Shown: positions 31,601-46,480, numbered from the stretch's first letter. The stretch is 64,000 nucleotides of DNA from Strongylocentrotus purpuratus (GCF_000002235.5 NW_022145601.1:7541322-7605321), one strand, 5' to 3'. Numbers and translations are program-made. The notes: a model not told the origin generated them from the sequence alone.

Positions 31601-33884
31601 AAGCATTTTAACGAGTTCATGCATCTCCACTTTACTCTAGGAAGGATGTTATGGAAAGCCCTAGGGGGGTGTAGGCCTGGATCACATGATGAAACATAGA
31701 AAGAAAAGGAGAGAGATAGAAAGACAAAATACATCGGAGAGATATTTTTGGTCGCACATTGATTCGTACTTCCCGCTTCCAAACAAGCAAAATTTGGAAG
31801 TAAACAAAAACTGGAAAGTGCTCACTTAGCAACCGCCATTTTTCTCTTCCTTTGTGGTTCTCAACCTCACACTAAGTGCTTTCAAACTCTTCCTTTCACT
31901 TATCTCTCTCTCTCTGCAATAAAAAGCTTTACTGTTTTTTATTATTCATCCTTGCCACAATGCGGATTGCTTTGTTTTTATGCACGTGTTGCCCCTTTTT
32001 TTTATGACTGAAGAATATTTATAGCGAGACAATTTCATTTTTCTGCGTCGGTCATTGCTCGACTTTGCTGCATTCGGCGATGATAATATACATGAACCTA
32101 TACTTACACTTTAGAAAAGAAAAAAAGAAAATGTGAAGGGGCAGGGAAGAGAAGATTAAAATCCCTTCCAACTTCCAAGACTTTGGAAAGCAAAAATAGT
32201 GACATACGGTACCCAAATTATGTAAATGTACGTGTCTGTACACAGTCTGTTGTATTTTTTATATATTTTTTAAATGTTAGAATTAATGTTACATTACATT
32301 GATCCAAGGTTAGGAACTTCACACATCCACAGACAATTTTTTGTTGTCGATGCAGTCTCTCCTTTAGTGTTTTGAGGTCAAATTTATTTGCTTAAAATCA
32401 ATTTGTAAATGATTGACCCTGACTTTATATCATTAAGATATTAACTATTAGTCATTAAAAAAACAAAAATTGATTATCTCTTGTGAGAATCTAAAATTAA
32501 GATTTAAAATTTGTGTTACATGTATATGATGCACCACAAGTGACACAAATCTCAGTCTTACTCGTCTTTAGTCGTAGTCTTTCCTCAAAACTTGGAAAGG
32601 TCTTTTATGAGGATCTAAGTGAAGATTAAAATCAAATTTTGAGCACCCCAAAGTAACCTTTTGTTGTTTGAGTAAGAAGCTCTGTAACAGTGCTTTCTGC
32701 ATGAGATGAGCTAATACACTAGAGAAGTGTTACACATCTCTTCTTTCACTGTGCTTTCTTTGTACAAGTCATGCAGATAGAGTTTGCTCTAGAGGTTGGT
32801 CTCTGGGTTCCACAACATTGTTTTGTAAGAATGAGCGACTCCACTGTGTTATAAATCATTCTCAGAAAACCACTGGGAGACGGGATTTAGTGAGGGGAAA
32901 AAAAGAAGAAAAAAAAAAGGATAGAGATATACATGTATTTGATTAAACTCCTTCTCTATTTTCAGAGGCAAACTCTATTCTATTGTTACCAAAATATTCA
33001 AATTCAGGGATGTTTCTTCAAAGAAAAGACAGGACATGCTACATACATCTTTAGGTCACTAATTATGACTGATAGCATGCGGGTGGATCCATCTTGCATA
33101 CATTACTTGTTGCTGTATCGGGTAAACAAACATTATGTCAAGCTTTTGAGTTGTCATGGCCTCATGGGTAACTTTTATTCAAGAAGTGTAGATGCCTTTA
33201 AAATTTGAAGATATTGGTAATCTGGTATATTAATTAAGAAGAAAAAATGAGTAAAGGAATTAGGGATTTTTACTGTAACCCAAGTGATGTAACAAGATTA
33301 AAAGCAAACAAACACAAACATACTGCTCCAAATAACTCACAACATGTGAATTAGATTTTATGGTGAATAGTAAAAGAACGCGCACAATCTTATTTTATGT
33401 ACTGTACATACATGTACAAAAACTGTATGCATTTCCTACTCACTTGATATTGAAGTGCTTTCTTATAATTACCAAACCAGGAAATAAGTCATATCTTTCT
33501 TTTTAATTGGCAATTCTAATTCTACAGAACCCTTACTAGAATGTGATTCCTGGAAATGCAAGACTTATAGAGGAAATAGAGACATCATTAAATCTTCATA
33601 TTGTTTTGCCAGGCAATTTTTTTAAACAGCCTTGAAGAGTTTGTTCATGTACGTACTTCAAGTTGAACTGAGCAGGTCGTCCTTGATTCTGTGGTGGATT
33701 CAGGAAAGTTATAATCCTTTGGAGGAAGTTGTTGTCTGTTGCTACATTTGTACTAGCTAGACTAGATGTTATGAGGAAGAAACAAAATTCACAAAAGAAT
33801 ACCAGAGACTAGGAGATAAAACAAGATTGGACTGTTTACTTCTGAAACACTACAAAAATGGCGAGAAGCTGACATACACTGTAA

Positions 33885-34118
33885 GGCCCGAATTCACCAA
33901 GGAGGTTTACATTTAACCCGTGGTTTAAATTTAAACCTTCATTTACATAACCCATGGTTTAAAATAAGCGCAAAATAAGCGTACCTTGCCTTGCGCGCGT
34001 CTAATATTGGACCTCTTGACTGTGTTGCGCTTATTTTGCGCTAATTCTAAACCATGGGTTATGTAAATGAAGGTTTAAACCATGGGTTAAATCTAAACCT
34101 CCTTTGTGAATTCGAGCC
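33885..34118. mobile_element. palindromic MITE, possibly Harbinger-like
   Basis: Long inverted arms of about 95 bp: GGCCCGAATTCACCAAGGAG at the left pairs with GGCTCGAATTCACAAAGGAG at the right (reverse complement). Shared inner words are ACCTTCATTTACATAACCCA and GCGCAAAATAAGCG. Flanks are TAA on the left and TCA on the right, which could be a worn TWA duplication. No coding capacity. Confidence 0.8.
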
Positions 34119-37100
34119 TCAATGTTTGACCTACTGACGTACCTGTAGTTTGAGAAGTACCGGTAGTCACTGTGATTTTCACAGAAAGATGTGTGGACAA
34201 GTTTTTAATAGACAGTGTACTGTATATAAAAAAAAATAGACTCAAAGAGTAAATACAAGTACCATGTACTATCATCAGATTACACTGAAACTTTATATAT
34301 TTCTTATATGAAATATGTTGGAGACAGTTTTATTAGCCCCCAACTTTTGTTTCCCCATTGATTTTTATTATACTTCATAAGTAATTAATAGAATCAATTG
34401 TGTCTTTCTTGTCAACTTCCACAAGTGGCCAAATAATTCATACTCATGGTCGACAGACTTTCAGTTTCGGATCCATCATGAAAGTGTGCAGAGAGTCTGC
34501 TGGTCTTGTCTTGGTTTTGGGTTGGTAATATGGAGTCCAATAAATCATGTTGTCTCAGGGCCAAACAGACTGTAATATTATTTATTATTATTATTATTTG
34601 TTTGGAAGGGGGGGGGGGGGAGGGGTGGATGCTGCTTTATCAGAGATTTGTTCAATATGAATAAGGAACAAGGGATCAGAAGGTCACACTTTATGATGGC
34701 CTTTGATAATTGATTTGGAATCATGGTTTACCTGTGTACTAGTATGAGACAGAAAACTGAGGGTTGGATAGATGTAATGTGCAAGTACATTTTGTACATG
34801 TTGAACAGTACATGTACATGTATGTACAGTGTATGCAGCCTATACAGTATTGTAGGATTAGATTAACACAGTGTACATGCATGTCATGCAGTGCACTTGG
34901 TCATTGTGTATACATGTATGCTTGTGCTTTGTATGCCCTGCATTGTTTAAGTTCATGGATTGTTGGGTCAGACATTTCCATCTCCAAGAATGGCCTACTT
35001 TGTAATTGTTCCTTTCATGTAAACACATGAATGAATGAATGAATGAACTAATAGTAATAACCCTTGGATACATGCACTCCCATTGATCCTTCGTGTCAAG
35101 GTCTCTGATCAAATTCAATAGCCATTTTGTTTCAAAGAGTTCAAAGCCTTTGGAATACAATCAATACTGCCCCACTGCCCTTTGTATTGAGTATACAGTA
35201 GACTAGTTTGGGGTCTCCCTGGACTGGTCTGGATGACTACACTCTAGCAGTACAAGGTTTTTAATGACCTGTACTTCCTGGAGGATAATAGCTCCGATAC
35301 AAATGTAGACTTTGGTTCAACTGATACATAATAAGCAAAGGCTTTGTGTTTAGACATGTATTGGGTCCATGATTTAGATACATTGTAAGTGGGACATTGA
35401 TTATTGGAGCTGTTATGAGTTACTTACAGACCTTAACATGTTCAGACATGTACTATACCGCAAACAGGCTTTAATACAGTCAAGCGCTTGAAGCAGAGAG
35501 GAAAATGTACACACATCTATTTAGCGAGTAACCCACATTATCATTTGCATGTAAATATAAAACACAAGGCATACATGTATGTACTGTACTTTCAGTATAC
35601 ATTTTAAATAAATGAAACAAAACAAAACAAAAATACATATGTTGCTTCAGATGATTTTGGTTTGGTTACCATGTGTTTTTAAACTTTCTAGATTTTTTAA
35701 TTTTTTTTATTGGATTTGCCTCCACGACACAAAAGATTCTCATCAAATTTAGAGGGTTGAAATATAATCCCCTCATTATGCCCCTACACACTTCCTACAT
35801 GTACTTCAGTTGTTTTCATCTTTCTCTTTTAAAGCTATTCTTGGATCGTTACAAGTAACATAAATCCGGATAAATGTGAGGAAAGGTTAAAAATATGCCA
35901 GAGATCTTATGAGTAATCTTTTTCTCTCTCTCAGAAGCCATTTATAACCTGCATCTCATGTGATCAAGAGCAGGGGTGGACCTGACATTTGCTTGAGAGA
36001 GTTGACACGCAAACAGACTGTCGATGTGTAACTCCCGTACAATCATTATTACTCGACGACGTGACCTTTAGAATTTGGGAAAGCAACGTCACGTCACGCA
36101 GGAAAAACATGAAAGCCAGCTTGGAAGTGCTTACAGTTTGATATTATGTAGAAGTGTTTTGAAACTTGATCTTGCCAATATGATCGTGTCATGTAATCCA
36201 CTTGTGTACATTTCACCAAAACACAGACATTGTTCACATACGTATTACACACACACACTTGTTCGTTATAGCTGTCGGATTGTGCTTTCTTGCCTCAACC
36301 TTCCTGTGAAAAGTCATGCCATATGTTGCAGAAAAATCATGGAGCCTCGGCTGGCTCGAGCCAAGAATAGCAAGACGATATCCTGTTCAGTGAATGAGGG
36401 TCCCGGTTTATATGGCCTCTATATTGTAAGCTGTCAATGTACTGCAAAGGGGAAAAGGTCGTAGAATGTAGAGAGAGTTTGGCAGACAAGATCTGTGGCC
36501 AACACCCAAATGCTTTCTTTATGCTTATAAATCAATGTGTAGGCTCTATCAGACACATTGTCGCTGTTTTGTTTTCTTCTTGTGATTTGATTAGTAATGC
36601 CTTTCATATGGTACGTGTGTGAACACTGTAAATATTAATAGTAGAGATGTTGTGTTTAATGACTTTTGTGTTCAGATTAATGCCCAACTATACTTATAGG
36701 CCTATACATTTACAGCTGTAGTAGTTCATGTGAACATGTACAAATCCATGAATACATGCAAGACTTAAATAACAGAAAAAAGTACACTCAACTGATTTGA
36801 TTTGGCATCAACATTTATAAAGATAAGACATAAATAGAACAGGTTTAGCATACTATACATCCAGGCAAGTCCACAAGATTTTCCAATTAAACATTTGCTA
36901 TCCGCCTAGTGTAAATGATCATTGCAAATCCATCATGCCTACATTAAAATAATTGTAACAGCTGCATTTAGTTTGTATAATAAAGACCATACAATAAAGT
37001 GGCTGCACCCCCGCAAGGCCCCTACAGAATGTAGAGGGAGTGCCATACAATGTAATTTAAACAGCTTGGCTCTCAGAAAGCATTTAAATTCGCTGCGATG

Positions 37101-40100
37101 TGTAGGTGTATTATTAAATGATTGCTTGCAGACCTAGATGCAGCCTGGGCATACACTGTACATGTATGTGTAGTTGTACGCAGTTTTGCACTACAGAGCA
37201 ATTTATAAATGTTACTCAGATGGATTTGATAAACATGACACCAAGAAGGTTAAACCTGCTATATTATGGCCACCATATAAATAAATCTGAATGAATTCAA
37301 TCCAGTTTGAAAATTAATCGAGAGTAATTTCTGTGGCAAGAATCTTTCGTGGATTGTAATAAGTAAATTAAATCAATAAATTAAACTAATTAGTTTCATT
37401 TGTGAATGAGTTATTTTGCAGCACGAGAAAGACTTTCCAGATTCTGCACCACTTGCAAAATTTTGCGTCCATTTTGTGCACACACAGCCGTTCTGGTTCT
37501 ACAGCACAAGAAAGGCCTAAAAAAACTAAATAATTCAAGCCAGTTTCTTTCAAAATGGAATTCTTTAATAAGACATGTTCCTTTAAATGTACATGTTAGC
37601 CTTCACTTTCAACAGTGAACGGAGCAGAGAGTGCCATACCTGTGCGTACTGCACTTATGAATGGGGGCCATGACAGATGGCTAGTTTCCTATAGGATGAG
37701 AGAGACAGGGGGCACCCCATTTACAAAGGGGGGGGGGGGGTTACATTTTGTGAGGGCCGTTCAGGGATTTCTAACCGTCTCGATGAATCACCACACAAGG
37801 GAAGAGGAAATTAAACATGCGTGACTGTAAGTAGACCGTGTGTGAGAGACAAGAAGAAAACAGGGATTGGAGAGAGAGAGAGATTGAGAAATAGAGAGAG
37901 AGATTGAAGCACAGAGGAATTATCTTATGAGATGAGCCTGTACAGGGGATATATTTGTAGCTTGAAAGGGACTTAGTTCATTTGAATACAATCGAAGCAA
38001 AAGTAGCTCTGGCCCAGGGACGGTGTAGCAGAGGGCTTGAAGCGAAAGTAATTAATACAGAAGGGGATGTGATATTCACCACTAAAGAGGATACAGTTTG
38101 AAGTGGGAGGTGGAGAGAAACGGGGAAGCCGTACAAACACTGCCAGGGCTTAAATTAATCCAAGGCCACCAAGGCCATGGCCGAGGATGCCTCTTTGAGT
38201 GGCCTCAATGCCCCTCTCATTAGCCTTGGAGATTTTTTGTGCCCTTTTTAATTCTTCCTATTTGTGCTGTAATATAGGAATGTGCCCTACAGAAAAGTGG
38301 CCTTGCCCTAAAAATATTGAAATGTAAGGCCTGCACTGCCATATTGCAGATGAATATACCAATGAAAATAATATAAGCCAGCTGACTACAAAAAATTTAG
38401 TGCATTGAATATGCATACAAAACTGTTCATGTATGGGGGCTCACAATAATCCGTGAATCCATTGATTAGACAGATATCAACTAGCGTTCTCTGTCAGATC
38501 AATGACGATTCTCTCTGTTTCTTCTCTTGTCTGTAGTTTTAATCTCTATAAGTCATTTCCTAGTTGTACATGCGCCCTGCAAATCGAGCGAGAGATATTT
38601 TGTCAGAATCGCATGATTTTTATGTAAATCATCAAAGGTTACAACAACATTTTATTTCCTCGCTCTTAAGGCGAAGAATCCAAGATATATTATGTGTTAT
38701 ATCCCAAAGCAGAATTGTAAGCGTCCATGGGAAGATATCTTCTGATTATCTTCACAGCATACTCGTGTTCCGTTTCATCCAGAGCCAATGGAATATTTGA
38801 TTGTAGGTAGAAGAATAATAACATGACGTGTGCGTGGGTGGGTAGGCCGGGTTTGCTTGCTTGCGTGTGAGGCTCAATCCGCTGTATTTGCTTTTTAAAA
38901 AGCTGTGTTTTTATTAATAAATCTGGGGAGCCTGGGAGCTTCTGCTCGCTCCTTGTAGAGTCGGCCGTCATGCAAATATTTCTGAATTCAGATCAATTGA
39001 ATTATGTTGGCCCAGTGTGTGTCACACAGGATATGATTCTACCGGCATATATGACATAATTAAATCGGATTCTATTTAGCTCGGGTAACTTGAAAGTCAC
39101 TGGTTTTTACCAAAACATGGCAATGGAGAAACATAGAAGATCTCAATGCTTCAGTTGCTGCTGTTCAATGTTTTTATTGGTGGCAAATTTCCAGCAAAAT
39201 TGACATGGAGAATTATCAATATTACTATTGAAGAATGTCTAAAAAAAATTAAAGCATTATCTCACAAGGTGTTTTCTAAGAAAAAAATAAAGTAAATGGC
39301 TTCAAAATAATTTTTTTTTGGGGGGAAATTTGAGTAACACCATGGATATCACCAACGTCCTTCACCTAAAGAATCTAGAGCATTTTAACACATACCGGCA
39401 CAGTTGGTAAGGGGTGGGGGGGGGGGGGGGGGGGGAGAGGGATATTTTCTTGAAAGTCAAGCCACAAGATCTGAGACCTTCTAAAGTTGTTGCTAGACGC
39501 TTGGCATACAGGGAAAGGAAACTCTAATATTCCCCAGGCGGTGAGACGGACAGGGGTGCTATTTTCTCTCCCTGCGGTCATCTCAGAAATTATATCACTT
39601 CCCGCTTTCATGGTGTTGTTACGTCCATGCAGGTTGTCGTCATCGCAAGCTGTTCGTGGAATCGCGTTGTAGAAACCCCTTGCCCAGAGTTATGGTCAGT
39701 TACGATCGAACGCTTCTCATTGCATAGATGATACCTGAGAGGAAAATGAAGAGGATAGATGATATAATGGTTTCATTCAAATATAAAGAAATGCAGTTTG
39801 TTATGTTGACATTTGAATACGCGGTTAAACAATGGCAACCATGCAGCCTGCAACTTGCAAGCTGCTTCACTGAAAACAAAGGTTGGGTCATAATTTCTTG
39901 CACCATCTTGAGGTCTCAATTAACGAACCTCATTTATAATCAGGGAATTAAATCCTATCGTTAGTGGATCACTATGAACTTGTAACGCTAGCCTGAGTCA
40001 AGCCAGCTGTCCACAATAATACACAAACAAACCCTAAATACAATACCCCTGATGTTAATGAGAAACTAATGAACTCCTTGACCTCACAGTCATGCTTGAA

Positions 40101-40580
40101 CAAAGGATATTTGTCATATCTCCGCAAATTTTTGGTTTAACAACAGGCTTGCATGTACACTGTATCTGTGATAATAATTGGGTAAAGCTACATGCACATA
40201 TATATTGAGGTTCACACAAAAGTCGTTAACGTTAAGTTTAGGTCGATACTTTGGCGATATCTTGTAGTTGGGGACTTTGTGGATGCACGCGTGGTGGTTA
40301 CAAAACTATGACAGATCTTATGGTTAGTGTGATACACAAAACCATGAGATGTGGGGGTTCTTACTCATATTTATTGGCCTTGCAGATGAAATTAACTTTA
40401 AAGTTATACCATCTTGTAGTTCAAATGAATGCTTTCCCTGGCTTGTATTTATTTTAAACTTTGATTTTTTTAAAATATTCCTGTGTGAACCTTTATCGTT
40501 GGTGGGGGAACAATGTCTATAACATAAGGTTTCACAAAATCAAAGTTTATAACTATGATGGATCAGTATGAATATACTGT

Positions 40581-40811
40581 CACTATGAACATGACGGGCA
40601 AAGAAAGCGGACAAAATATTAATATACAGTTCCTCAGGTAGACAAAGGAACATCCCTTCACTGCTATTATGTAAAAGTGTGTAGAACAGGTGTCACATGC
40701 CTATTCACCTGTTGTACACATTTTTACATAATAGCAGTGAAGGGATGTTCCTTTGTCTACTTGAGGAACTGTATATTTTGTCCGCTTTCTTTGTCCGTCA
40801 TGTTCATAGTG
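40581..40811. mobile_element. CACTA-like (EnSpm) MITE, copy 2
   Basis: Same family as 12458-12682 and close to it in sequence. Both ends read CACTATGAACATGACGG (right end as reverse complement), with arms of about 105 bp and a TCACATGCCTATT loop. The 3-bp duplication is TGT (40578-40580 and 40812-40814). It lies in Spen intron 1. Closeness to copy 1, despite sites 28 kb apart, points to recent mobility. Confidence 0.92.
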
Positions 40812-42443
40812 TGTAGGCCTACATACTGTAGTTATTGATAAAAATTGATGAAAATAAAGAGTGACTGATTCTTTCATTGTAGTATTGTACTCAATTCATG
40901 TGGATTATTATGCCAGTATGCCTTATGGTTAGTATGCCTAGTACAGTACCTTGTATGCCTTGTGCATTATTTTATTATCATTAAGGATATCCCAAAATTG
41001 TCAACACAGTATGGTAACAAGATAATCCTTGCACGTTGTTTTTCCCTCCTTCAAAATCTTTCCCAGGGACATATTTTTCAGCTGCTTCGCACATGCCAGC
41101 TATTACATAACAATGCTAATCATTTAACATCCGTTTGACTCACAGCCCTTTGTGACCAAGCGTTTTTGTTTCATGTGTTGTCCCAAGCATTGTCATAAGT
41201 AGTTGGTCCTCAAATTCAGAGTATGATATTTGTCCAAACGATATATGTTGTTTATTTCACATACATGTAATGTACATGTAGTAATGTTATTGAGAAAACA
41301 TGTAATGAACAGCATATATGCATTTTGTCAAAGAAAAAGTAATTGTTTAATCACCTTCTTGGTTGTATAAAAAAAACATGACCTTTGTGCTACTTTCTAC
41401 AACAGGGGGGGGGGGGGGGGGTAGATTTAGAATGTGTGCAGCCATTGATGTAATTGAACAGTGTGACTTCCATATCTCCTGTTATTAATTTTTCCCTGAC
41501 CTTCAAATGTTCAAAGATACACAGCTGCTGTTCTCAGCTTTCAATATTGACAGAAAAAAAAGAGAAGATTTTTCTTTTCTTTTCTTTTCTCAATGAGGTG
41601 TTAGATAGAGCCTTGAACGTCTGAATTTTCAGCAATTCTGGGTATGATTTTTGTTTCGTTTAAATACAGTTTTAGCTCCATTTAGAGGGAATAGCGAATA
41701 GTAACTGCCTTGTTAGATATTATATTCCAAATAAAGCTACACGTTTGAACTACCGGTACATAACTGGCACCATGCCAAACACCCTGTCATGCAACGTTTC
41801 CTTTGACATATCAAATGAGGCGGAACATGGGAGGAATAGCAAGCTGCTTTCTTTATTTAAGAATCAAGGTTTTACCGGGAATATTTTGAGGTACAGCAAA
41901 CAATATGTGCATAACAAAATTTCAACAGATTTACACAGTTAGTAGCTACATGTATATATACCGGTAGTCAAATATATTTAAAATCATATTGGCCTTATGG
42001 CCTACAGATCAAGAACTGTAATGGACCTAAAAACTATTTGAGCTATAGCTGCTTTTTATCTGCCTTCAAAAATAGAGGGAAAAATACTCAAACAATGGAG
42101 AGATAGAGGTATAGAGAGAAACGAAATGGGGAAAACAAGCTGCTATCCTGTTTAATATCTCGTGACCCTGTCGTTAAACAAGGATGGTCCAAAGTCTGAG
42201 TTTGCACAGCGAGCTCTGTGAAAAACATTAGCCCAAATTTAGACTTTGGAACAACAAGAAAGAAAGAAAAAAGAGCTGAAGAGTGTGTTTGCCTTCCTGG
42301 TTTTCCTTAACTATTTCTAGATTTTTTTCTTTTTTGTTAATAGTTCCTTGGAGCGTGGACCCACTCCTCTTCTGTTGCTTTTATTTGTAATCTGAAATGT
42401 CTACAAAGGAGTGATAAAAGACATTTGATCAGTGTTGCGTTTT

Positions 42444-43722
42444 AGGAGTAGAATAACGAGTGGGAGAGGAGAAGAATAAAGAGTGGGAGAGGAGAAGAAT
42501 AAAGAGTGGGAGAGGAGAAGAATAAAGAGTGGGAGAGGAGAAGAATAAAGAGTGGGAGAGGAGAAGAATAACGAGTGGGAGAGGAGAAGAATAAAGAGTG
42601 GGAGAGGAGAAGAATAAAGAGAGGGAGAGGAGAAGAATAACGAGAGGGAGAGGAGAAGAATAAAGAGTGGGAGAGGAGAAGAATAAAGAGTGGGAGAGGA
42701 GAAGAATAAAGAGAGGGAGAGGAGAAGAATAAAGAGTGGGAGAGGAGAAGAACAAAGAGTGGGAGAGGAGAAGAATAAAGAGTGGGAGAGGAGAAGAATA
42801 AAGAGTGGGAGAGGAGAAGAATAAAGAGTGGGAGAGGAGAAGAATAAAGAGTGGGAGAGGAGAAGAATAAAGAGTGGGAGAGGAGAAGAATAACGAGTGG
42901 GAGAGGAGAAGAATAAAGAGTGGGAGAGGAGAAGAATAAAGAGTGGGAGAGGAGAAGAATAAAGAGTGGGAGAGTGGGAGAGGAGAAGAATAAAGAGTGG
43001 GAGAGTGGGAGAGGAGAAGAATAAAGAGTGAGAGAGGAGAAGAATAAAGAGTGGGAGAGGAGAAGAATAAAGAGTGGGAGAGGAGAAGAATAAAGAGTGG
43101 GAGAGGAGAAGAATAAAGGGTGGGAGAGGAGTAGAATAAAGGGTGGGAGAGGGGAAGAATAAAGAGTGGGAGAGGAGAAGAATAAAGAGTGGGAGAGGAG
43201 AAGAATAAAGAGTGGGAGAGGAGTAGAATAAAGAGTGGGAGAGGAGAAGAATAAAGAGTGGGAGAGGAGAAGAATAAAGGGTGGGAGAGGAGAAGAATAA
43301 AGAGTGAGAGAGGAGAAGAATAAAGAGTGGGAGAGGAGAAGAATAAAGAGTGGGAGAGGAGAAGAATAAAGAGTGGGAGAGGAGAAGAATAAAGAGTGGG
43401 AGAGGAGAAGAATAAAGGGTGGGAGAGGAGAAGAATAAAGAGTGGGAGAGGAGAAGAATAAAGGGTGGGAGAGGAGAAGAATAAAGAGTGAGAGAGGAGA
43501 AGAATAAAGAGTGGGAGAGGAGTAGAATAAAGAGTGGGAGAGGAGAAGAATAAAGAGTGGGAGAGGAGAAGAATAAAGAGTGGGAGAGGAGAAGAATAAA
43601 GAGTGGGAGAGGAGAAGAATAAAGAGTGGGAGAGTGGGAGAGGAGAAGAATAAAGAGTGGGAGAGTGGGAGAGGAGAAGAATAAAGAGTGGGAGAGTGGG
43701 AGAGGAGAAGAATAAAGAGCCG
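42444..43722. repeat. 22-bp minisatellite, about 58 units
   Basis: Unit AGAATAAAGAGTGGGAGAGG plus AG, repeated with few variants (AACGAG, AAAGGG, AGTAGAAT, GAGAGG). Five or so units carry an extra 8 bp (TGGGAGAG), in two clusters near 42970-43015 and 43630-43700. Because the unit is not a multiple of three and has no stop on the minus strand, it creates a 482-codon open frame there with a 22-residue period. This is a repeat artefact. Confidence 0.95.
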
Positions 43723-43748
43723 GAGTGGAAAGGAATGTATAGATGGAA

Positions 43749-43756
<8 letters not shown>

Positions 43757-43806
<50 letters not shown>

Positions 43807-43808
43807 GA
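43757..43808. repeat. (GA)n followed by a G run
   Basis: GA dinucleotide run of about 40 bp ending in about 11 G, directly beyond the minisatellite. Confidence 0.95.
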
Positions 43809-44009
43809 AGGAGAGAGAATTGAGGGGTCTGTGTGAATAGATGATGCAATAGTATTTGCTGTAGTTTTAGGTATAGTTTTTAGTGGGTTTTGCTTACTTG
43901 TTTGTGTTCTATTTTTGAATTTGGGAATAGTAAGATTAAGAATCTTGAGTGAGAGAAGGGATATTTATATGCCTGTACCATCTATTAAAGGAGAGTTGGA
44001 AAACATACC

Positions 44010-44206
44010 TCATCATTACCATTATCACCATCGATACCATCATCATCTTCATCATAATCATTCATCACCATCAATTTCATCCCTGCCATCATCATGCAAT
44101 CATTCCCCGAGTCCAGACAAAAACAAAAATGCTCTGATTCAGGCCTCCATATCCACTATCTTTTTTCTCTCTCTCCTTCCTCATCAAATCTCTCTCCTCC
44201 TCATCA

Positions 44207-44242
<36 letters not shown>

Positions 44243-44246
44243 CTCC

Positions 44247-44293
<47 letters not shown>

Positions 44294-44295
44294 CT
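44010..44295. repeat. CAT-rich then (CT)n low-complexity tract
   Basis: CAT/ATC triplets (44010-44100), then CTCTCT runs (44160-44290) broken by CCTCATC. The Ser-rich frames here are not genes. A (GA)n tract of the opposite kind follows at 44464-44545. Confidence 0.92.
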
Positions 44296-44359
44296 CCATC
44301 TCAAGGCTTCACTATTTACTGCTCTCTAGTCTCTTCTGTCCCTCTTCCACCGCCTCCCT

Positions 44360-44372
44360 GTTGCTTAGCAAC
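44360..44372. promoter_or_regulatory. RFX X-box-like palindrome
   Basis: GTTGCTTAGCAAC: two GTTGC half-sites as an inverted repeat with a 3-bp spacer, fitting the RFX X-box. It lies in Spen intron 1 between a CT and a GA tract. Function is unproven. Confidence 0.4.
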
Positions 44373-44458
44373 AGTGGAGTTCTATCCTCGCAGCTGAAGT
44401 CCTCCAACTCTGATTTGTGAAAAGAAGCAGAAAAACCGGTGAGAAAGATGAGAAAAAT

Positions 44459-44501
<43 letters not shown>

Positions 44502-46406
44502 GCGAGAGGGAGAGAGTGAGCGAGAGGGAGAGAGAGAGAGAAAGAGAAACATCCATGCCTGGAATGGATCTCATGATCTCCAGGCATACGAGACGCGATG
44601 CCGTGTTTCTCCATCTTTTTTTCTCGAAAATACCAGAGGTCATATAAAATGAGTGTCCTTCCAGCATGCCTCGATTGGAAAACATAGGACAGCACTAAAT
44701 CTAGCCAGATGAGAGGCTGACAAGAAAATGAAGGCTGGAAAGCTTGGAAGCAAAAAAGAAAAAGAGACGAGAAATGTAGAAATCAGTCCATATGGATTCC
44801 GTTTTCAAACAGATAGGATAGGGTTTTACTTATTTTGCATCTCGCTCTGTCATTGAATGGCTAGATTCGTGAGGAGCGCCCAAGGCTTAATTTGCATCGC
44901 CTATCTATCTTTATGTTTGTATTTGCTTTCCCCGCTGAAGGGGGCTCATTCGGAGGCAGGATTTTTCTTGTCCATACAGAGAATGCTCTGCCTCAAGGGG
45001 AATAATATGTTCGGCTGTCGAAGAAAATACATTATTACATCAGTAGACGAGAACAGTGAAAAGAGTAAAGGTCCTCCTACCCGGTACAATGTATGCTTTC
45101 TTTCTGTTTTCGCAGTAGCCTTGGCATTTCGCAGATTGATCATTTGAACAAAAAATCTGACTCTCTGTAATGATGAAATGATGAAAATATCAAGTACGAA
45201 TCATCCATCAATTATCATTATGATCATCTTTCCAATATGATGATATAATGATTATAAAGATACATATCAAGACTGTTCGATAACAAGTAATTACATGTAT
45301 TTATTACTGTGGTCATTGGAACAAAATCGCATTGAATTTGTAACATACATGTAGTCCAGGGTTGCCAACTTGCGCTTCAGATTTTTAAAAATTATTATTT
45401 TGTTTACTTTTGTGTTGTTGTATTCAACGAAGCACCATTTGTTGTGAGGTATAGGCTATGAACATGTTTGAAAGCTGCCTTTGTATTAAATTGTTGTTGT
45501 TGATTAGCATCATATGGTAAGCACTAAGCAGTTAGTTTTTCACTTTTCTAGTTGGTTTCAATTCACGATAACTAATTTCTTGCCCATGCAGGTTCTCTAG
45601 ATCACCTTTAAAGGAAGTAAATTCAAACCAACATGTAAACTCTTTGAATGATTTCGCATTACCATGATAAGGAAGACCTTTCAGTCATCATTAGTGTCCC
45701 TATCTTGTACTTTGAAACATGACATAACAACTGTTGTTTGCGTTAGCCAGGCGCCCCTGGAGAAATAACAATGATGCAACCAATTGTTATCTTCCTTGTC
45801 ACTGTTCTCAAAAGAAAGAAAGAAAAGCAAATGCTTGCTTGACCAAAGATTTTATATGTTTTCAGTGGGTAGACCTTAGAATTTGCAACCCAGGCCATGT
45901 CTTGAATTCTTGAGCTACATGTATATTGTTTTGGACTGTTCCCTTTATGATGCTGATTGAACTTTTCCTTCTTGTAAATTAATTCTTTTGAATATTCTAG
46001 ATTTCCCCCTCAATCTTTGCTAATGGCTCCACCAGGTTCACCTAATTCCAATCATAAGGATAACAAAAGAAAACAAAACAAGTTTAAAGAGCATGCAAGG
46101 ACACATGGCTACATGTAATTAATAAAGTCAAAGTCATGCTCTGACGATGAAGAGCAGTAGTTCATTGTTCATCATGTCATCACAAGGTTTGTGAACGTTG
46201 CTTTCACACTCTCTTCACTGTAGTTACATTCTATAGTAGAACTTGGCTCGATAAGTTGACTACAACTATCTGCTCAGTGCTTATACAGAAACTACTACAC
46301 TTATAAACTTTCAGTGTGTAAGCTTCAGTTTCTTGTTTTGAATGCCCATATTTGGGTTGAGTATCAGCTTGATTTCCTCAAACTTGAGGTGTAAAGATGT
46401 TTATGA

Positions 46407-46480
46407 AACTACTTGGACATGCAAACATACTACAGTGTAGTTCATATTATGAACTAGTATGTTTGTATGTCCGAGTAGTT
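46407..46480. repeat. inverted repeat with nested palindrome
   Basis: 25-bp arms (46407-46431 and 46456-46480) differ at two positions. The loop contains a second palindrome, AGTTCATA-T-TATGAACT. No target-site duplication is apparent. Confidence 0.85.

Noticed and set aside
42401-43849. 482-codon minus-strand frame rich in SLFFSSPTLYSSPLP repeats
   Set aside because: Produced by a 22-bp minisatellite that lacks stops in all three minus frames. The 22-residue period is simply the DNA unit read three times.
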